From Vanessa cardui (Eukaryota > Arthropoda > Insecta > Lepidoptera > Nymphalidae), in contig NC_061134.1 of NCBI RefSeq assembly GCF_905220365.1, positions 11,547,001 to 11,611,000 of the forward strand: a stretch of DNA of 64,000 nucleotides, given 5' to 3'. The position numbers were made by a program, and so were the translations under genes. Of this stretch, positions 58,656 through 64,000 are shown piece by piece (position 1 is the first letter of the stretch; every line of letters starts with the position of its first letter). The notes beneath the pieces were generated by a model. The model was given only the letters and a program-made list of their open reading frames with translations, made no database searches and had not been told where the DNA came from.

Positions 58656-59721
58656 ATTTGATGAAATTTTGTGTAAAGCAAACTTGAACTCTATGAAAGG
58701 ACATATGCTACTTTTTTATCTAAAATATGATACTAACCCCTAAAAGGCGAGCGAACCCGAAGGCAACAACAAGTACACTAAACAAAAATAATATTTAAGT
58801 TAAGAGCAGATTTTTTTTCGCATCATTGCTTCCATGAATATGACATAATGGTTAGCCACACTTAAGGTCATGGACTGTTATGAAAAATATTTCTGAATAC
58901 CATTCGGAAATTCTTTTTCCAATACCTTGTAATTAAACTTTCGTTTTATTTTACGTGGTTCGGAAATATTACTAAAAACAAATTGGGAATTGATTATGCC
59001 CTCTGAATTGATTAAGATTTTTTTGTTCAATCAAACTCTTTGGTATCTTTTTTCCATATAGTATAGTTTTTATATATAGTATGAATAGTGTGAGCCGATT
59101 TTTGTACCAGTGATTATGGGACGGTAGTTACACATAAAAAATCGGTTATGGTCTCATATTGAAAAGCTCGGGCCGAGAATGTACAGAAAAATAAAGTGGA
59201 TTCTTGATTGCAATTTACTGAATTGTTACAATTTAACAAATAATTAATTTTAGAGAGAGAAAAAAAGTTACTGGCCACTTCGAGAGCGGTACAACGGCTG
59301 TATAGGAAAAAAAAAGATAAGCTTAAACAAAATTGTTTGACATTATAAGTTTCATTTAAATAATGTGAAATCAAAACAATAACTGTCTTAATAAACGCGA
59401 AGTTTCGTGGGAGTATTACTTAAAGCTACGAAGCAAAGAATCCAACATATAAATTCTTATTTTTATCAATTGACTAGCTTCTTCAAAACGATTTTATATA
59501 TGATTTTATATAATATTAGGTACAAAACTCGATATATTATCTAATTTTACTAACTTGGGTATGTAGAACAAAAAATTCGAAGTAGATTGATGGAATACGC
59601 ATGATCGATGGCTTGATCAACTAAATTGGTTCGGTTAGGGGCTGGTGTGAGAGTAAACTCGAGCAAACTGCCAAATAACAAAAAAAGCCAACCGATCATC
59701 CAATCATAGTCACCTATCTCT

Positions 59722-60056
59722 ACATGTTATAAAACAAAGTCGCGGCCACGTCTGTCTGTCTGTATGTTTGCGATAAACTCCAAAACTATTGAACTGATTT
59801 TCATGCGGTTTTCACTTACAGATTGAGTGATTCATGAGGAAGGTTTTGGTATATAATTTATTAAGGTTTTTATGTAAATAAGTTGAAATCGAACGACAAT
59901 TGTTCAACATGTCATGTCAAGCCGCCAGGGGGTTTCATTTCAATTATTAAGATATTTTAATATATTTAACAAAATAAAAAAAAATATATAATATAGATAA
60001 AAGTTCAAATAAAAAAAAAATCTTACGTCCACCCGTGCGAAGCCGGGACGGGTCGC
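59722..60056 (+). repeat. AAAGTCGC / GCGAAGCCGGGACGGGTCGC repeat, near full length
   Basis: The plus strand starts ATGTTATAAAACAAAGTCGC, passes TCTGTCTGTCTGTATGTTTG, ATGAGGAAGGTTTTGGTATA and GCCGCCAGGGGGTTTCATTT, and ends CACCCGTGCGAAGCCGGGAC. It is the longest copy in the window. Confidence 0.7.
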
Positions 60057-60124
60057 TTGTCTCGTATAAAATGTTTGCTATGTCACAAATGTCACTATTC
60101 TGAGGTAATTTTGAATTTTATTGC

Positions 60125-60420
60125 TAACTAGCTGTGCGAGAGACCTTGTAAGCGTTTGAACTTAACAAAAAAAAATGTTATTGTAGCCTAAGTCACCTAA
60201 GTCACATTTTTATATCAGTTATCTGCCAGTGAAAGTCCCGTCAAAATCTGTCCAGCCGTTCCAGAGAGTAGCCGGAACAAACAGACAGACAGACAGACCA
60301 AAAATGAAAAAAATAATATTTTGGTCTTTGCACCGTGTAAACAGACATATGCATTGAGAAAAAAATGGCTATTTTAATAATACAAGCAGACACTCCAATT
60401 TTATTATATGTATAGATATA
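60125..60420 (-). repeat. Short Helitron-like or related element, inverse of 50955-51120
   Basis: The minus strand starts TATCTATACATATAATAAAATT then GGAGTGTCTG, contains CTGTCTGTCTGTTTGTTCCGG, GAACGGCTGGACAGATTTTG and CGGGACTTTCACTGGCAG, and ends near GTCTCTCGCACAGCTAGTTA. Non-coding. Confidence 0.65.
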
Positions 60421-60929
60421 GATAACTAAATTTTGTGTCTGTTTTTACTCATATTTCATAATGAAAGAATAATGATCGTTTAAAAATAAATTATAACCAA
60501 AAAGTATTAAACCTCCTTTCACAATTTATGAATGAAAAAAAACATTATCCAACTTTATTGTTAATGTTATGCGTAACAAAATCCATACCGGTTTAATGTA
60601 CGGACCAATGAGTCTTTGAGCTGAGTGTTCACGTCACTCTTACGTGTACTTTCAGAAGTTGTCACATGAATGGTATTCAAAGTGCGACACGTATGGTATA
60701 CGTCTGCCTATTGATATGAAAGGCAAGTAGGCTTCCTCCGCACTAGCATTCGACTGAATACTTAAAGCTTTATTTTTAGACTAATTGCATGTATTAAGCC
60801 AGTAGAGTAACCGTCAGGAAAGACCCTGTTGAGCAAATGCCTTCCTTCCTCTGAAGGAGATGGTTCTAGGTCGATCTTCAGGTGTAGTCGCCCCGCCTTC
60901 TCTAGCGTTTTAGGACGTCGGTTCTCATG

Positions 60930-61060
60930 TGTTAGAAAAAAAACCTAAGTCCTTTCATGCAGTTCATGAATGATCCCTACCAAATTTCATTTCTTCGGTT
61001 CAACGTTTTGGTCGTGAAAGAACGACCGACAGAGTTACTTTCACATTCATAATATTTATA
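60930..61060 (-). repeat. Helitron-like element fragment
   Basis: The minus strand begins AATATTATGAATGTGAAAGT then AACTCTGTCGG, and contains GAAATGAAATTTGGTAGGGA and GAAAGGACTTAGG. It is similar in order to 42590-42722. Confidence 0.6.
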
Positions 61061-62576
61061 AATATAATTAATTGAATTATAAAGCAGGATATATGAAAAG
61101 CCATATAAAATTAATGTACAAACTATATTAAGGCAAAATGCTTCAAAAAATTATAGAAAAATTGATATAAATTCTTCATTATATTGCTCGTCTGAAAAGA
61201 GCCTTAATCGTACTTAGCTTGTCAATGTCAGTATAATTCGATACATTCAAAAGCTTCGATTTTGACAGACGTCACGAGTATTCGCATCGCGCATTCGATC
61301 AACGACAGGCGAGTTTGAATTTTTTTTTTAAATTACTTTTTAAAGGGATGTCAAATCGCTAACTGTCAATCGTTATAATCGCTATCTGTATTAATTAATG
61401 AGATTTTTCTTGCAAAATCTAGCTAATAAATCTACGAATGTAAATAATACTCTATCAGAAAATACAATACTTTCTCACTCGTACTATATATGTATATAAA
61501 GTCGGCTCTTAAAGACTATACTTAGATCTTTTAATGTTGTAAAAATTAAGTATTTCTCATTTTCTGTGAGATTGAATAATCTACAAGTTATACGTTGTAC
61601 ACATGTGAAACCGGTACGGTAGTCTTAGTGTAAGTGGCAACCCTTCGCTGTTTTTACGAGCGTATTCATATAATTGTAGAAATTTTATTTTAAACAGGAG
61701 TCGATGTTCGACATGGGTAACAGTTCTTATTTAAAAAAAATCCTTGCAAAGCAGGTCATTGACATCTCTGACCGATATAGGTCATGGCAACCGTTATGGC
61801 AAATGTTATACTAATATATGAACTCTATCTCTACCTATCATAATCCAAAGGAACGGCTATAGCAAGGCCCGAAAAAGACCAAATGCAGAACAGTTTTGAA
61901 AGCTTAGACACTGAAGTGTTAACTTTCAAACGTTGTGCTGCTACAAATGTGATGGAATTCATTACCATTTTCGGACGATTAATGCTAAAACGCGCTAGCT
62001 TAAGTAACGTGCCGCATTAACATTAACAGCATTGTCACGTTATCTACGCCTCTATTCCTTGTCTTCATACTCGCGTAAACGAGAAACGCCGGATGCTGAG
62101 ATAGCATCGGAGTTACAATAGTGGCTGAGATAGCTTTCATTGCTGCAGCGTGGAGTTTTCATTATGAACTAAAAGTATGTTTTTCATTTCTCGATTTTTG
62201 CTTAAAATACTGTATAAATTAAAATATTAATATTAGATTAGAGAAGAGTATAGGTACTCTTTGATGGTATAATTTTTTCGCTTGCAGTGACAAACGCCTT
62301 TAACAGTCTCTCTCAAGTCGATACAGGAGACTCTCCAGAGACCACGGGTGCTGAGTTCGGGAGGCTATTGGAGATCTCTAAAATAGGTGGGTCCTTTGGG
62401 TTGGCAACGATGGGAGGCTGGTCCGGCCTCGGGTAGGCTGAGGTGTCCCACAATCGATTCGATTGATATATTATGGTATGGTACTTGGGCAGTGATATTC
62501 TGCTTATTAATACTTATAAAATGTCTTAAATTCTTTCCTATTATTATTATATATAAAATTTGTATATATCCTTTAA
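61061..62576. other. Gene-free stretch with one GC-richer patch
   Basis: No gene is supported. Most is AT-rich. The interval 62287-62433 is GC-richer and open in one plus-strand frame without ATG (ends GGSFGLATMGGWSGLG, TAG), and also open on the opposite strand. I do not recognise either product, and it may be a mobile-element relic. Confidence 0.4.
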
Positions 62577-62578
62577 CG

Positions 62579-62785
62579 AAGACCTCTGTGGTCGTGTGGT
62601 GTGTACACCGGTTTTCATGCGTACGCCACTCTCAGGTACGAGGTTCGATTTCCAGCCGAGTCGATTTAGAAAAAAATCATTAGTTTTCTATGTTGGTCTG
62701 GGTATTTCTGGTACCGTTGTAACTATTGATTTTTCATAACACAAGTGATTTAGCTACTTACATTGAGATCAGTGTAATGGATTTA
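62579..62785 (+). repeat. tRNA-headed SINE, second family, copy 2
   Basis: GACCTCTGTGGTCGTGTGGT, GTGTACACCGGTTTTCATGC, GGTTCGATTTCCAGCCGAG (B-box with one change) and the body ATTAGTTTTCTATGTTGGTC, CACAAGTGATTTAGCTACTT parallel the copy at 45062-45290. The tail here is a TATATA run. Confidence 0.82.
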
Positions 62786-63351
62786 TATATATGTATATAT
62801 TAACTAAGATTGTTAATACGCATTCTAATTTTTTTTATCATACAAAAAACGAGATACATAGATAAATTAAAACAGTCCAACTGGCTACTATTTTCGATCT
62901 CGTTAAGAATATAAGATATATCATCTAGACATGTTATAATCATAAATGTTTTGATTGTTAATTATCAAATGGACCATTCAATTAATCATACAATGAAGCT
63001 TGGCTGTCGTCTCGATTGTTATTACATATTAAATCTATCATAAAATATACTAGGAGCGTTATTAATGTTACCACTGGTAAAATATTCTACATTTTTTTTA
63101 GTTTAAATGTTAAATGAGCCAGTGACATTACAGGCAAGGACATAACAATTTAGATTGGTTTGAATGCATTGACATAAGAAGTTTATTATTTTTACATTGC
63201 CAGTATCAATGACCGAATTTTATCACATACCACAAAGGTTTTACATCTTTCTTAACAACACTCTTTCAAAACAAATAGAACGTTATCAATTCGATTTAAA
63301 TTTTAAAATTTTCGAATTAAAAACAAAAAACTGTTTCTTAACATTATCATC

Positions 63352-63575
63352 AATACATAGTATAAAACAAAGTCGCTTACGCGACGGATTTTGCTGCGGT
63401 TTTTTTTAATAGACGTAGTGATCGAGAGTAAGGTTTTTGTATCTTATATATGGAGATATAGTAAAGAAACACTGATATTTTTAGATGTTTCTAATGTGTT
63501 GTCGTAAATAAACAAATTCTTTAGAATATTTAGTATCAGTCTTGCACCCGTGCGAGACCGGGGCGTGTCGTTAGT
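63352..63575 (+). repeat. AAAGTCGC repeat, near full length
   Basis: The plus strand starts ATACATAGTATAAAACAAAG, passes GACGGATTTTGCTGCGGTTT and AAGGTTTTTGTATCTTATAT, and ends GCACCCGTGCGAGACCGGGG then CGTGTCGTTAGT. Confidence 0.7.
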
Positions 63576-64000
63576 TCTTCTTATTATTATTATTTCTTAT
63601 TATTGATTGTAAAAAAGTATCTCTCAACAAAATACCTTTTACGCTGAGAAGGATTGGCGATAGAAATGAGTGGGATATATACAGTGACGAGTGATTGTCA
63701 TAAAAAATTTATCACCATGTCAACGCGATGTGCGTTTCGAATAAAAGTTCCTAAATAATAAATATCAACATTAAAATCATAGTGTATAATTATGGTAGGG
63801 GTCTGGCGTCACGCCAACCTGCGCTGCGACTGCTGGCTGTAATATCACTTATGAAATATCCAGACTACGGATTTATTTCCGACGGCATTTTTAGCTTTAC
63901 GCGTACAAGTGTCCAATTTAAATTCGCATTGTGGAATTTTAAATAAAAAATACTATTTCGTTTTTATGACGGATGTATAAATAGTGTCTTTGACGTTTTT

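Larger units (their letters stand above)
58336..58771 (+). mobile_element. Helitron-like element split by a SINE-like insertion
   Basis: The left end CTATACTAATATTATAAATG with AACTCTGTCTGTCTT precedes, and CCAATGAACCAAAATTTGATG with GGCGAGCGAACCCGAAGGCAAC ends, the same short element seen whole at 9929-10137. Between them (58386-58560) lies a truncated SINE-like family I copy. The nested order shows the SINE-like insertion is the younger event. Confidence 0.65.

Noticed and set aside
62287..62433. Missing N-terminal PKC exon
   Set aside because: Neither strand encodes the expected pseudosubstrate or the HCF..FFKQPTFCSHC block of C1A, and the phase cannot be matched to the micro-exon.

Overview
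The window is nuclear DNA from a lepidopteran insect, most likely a butterfly. It is strongly AT-rich with small GT-AG introns, and it carries several interspersed repeat families typical of Lepidoptera: a tRNA-derived SINE, a roughly 280 bp SINE-like family beginning GGTTGGCGGACGAG, short Helitron-like elements, an RTE-type LINE scrap and the AACCGACTTC..GGAGGAGG repeat. The assignment to Lepidoptera rests on recognising these repeats and the gene families. A nymphalid source is a weaker inference.

Five protein-coding genes can be read. (1) 3734-11307 (+): nine coding exons of an SLC17-type major-facilitator transporter (putative inorganic phosphate/anion cotransporter). The initiator exon was not found. 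(2) 13699-19090 (-): the complete largest subunit of RNA polymerase I (RpI1/POLR1A), two coding exons, about 1657 residues. (3) 20288-21027 (+): the complete SUZ-domain protein SZRD1, three exons, 192 residues, divergent from RpI1. (4) 27302-31345 (+): the complete tetratricopeptide protein TTC36, four exons, 185 residues. (5) about 37878-54471 (-): a conventional protein kinase C (Pkc53E type), eleven constitutive or alternative coding steps from the second half of C1A to the stop codon. The N-terminal exon (pseudosubstrate, first half of C1A) lies beyond the window or was not found.

Layout: 1-3.7 kb has no supported gene. 3.7-12.6 kb is the transporter with its 3'UTR. 13.7-19.1 kb is RpI1. 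19.1-20.3 kb is a divergent promoter interval. 20.3 to about 23.9 kb is SZRD1 plus a probable long 3'UTR. 24-27.3 kb is intergenic with a CpG-dense patch. 27.3-31.4 kb is TTC36. 31.4-37.9 kb is gene-free AT-rich sequence that may hold the PKC 3'UTR. 37.9-54.5 kb is PKC, and 54.5-64 kb is repeat-rich sequence that would be PKC intron 1. The genes are functionally unrelated housekeeping or signalling genes and are not an operon or cluster.

The most interesting observation is a pair of 112-nt exons (44455-44566 and 44868-44979) in the PKC gene. Each encodes the first half of the diacylglycerol-binding C1B domain, with identical length and splice phases and intact zinc ligands. They look like mutually exclusive exons, and one version has histidine at the position where PKC C1 domains carry the Trp/Tyr residue that sets diacylglycerol affinity. 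Other points are a near-identical inverted repeat pair bracketing three transporter exons, a 195 bp foldback MITE abutting a SINE remnant, a splice donor just after the PKC stop codon, a 32-nt micro-exon, and several perfect hairpins.
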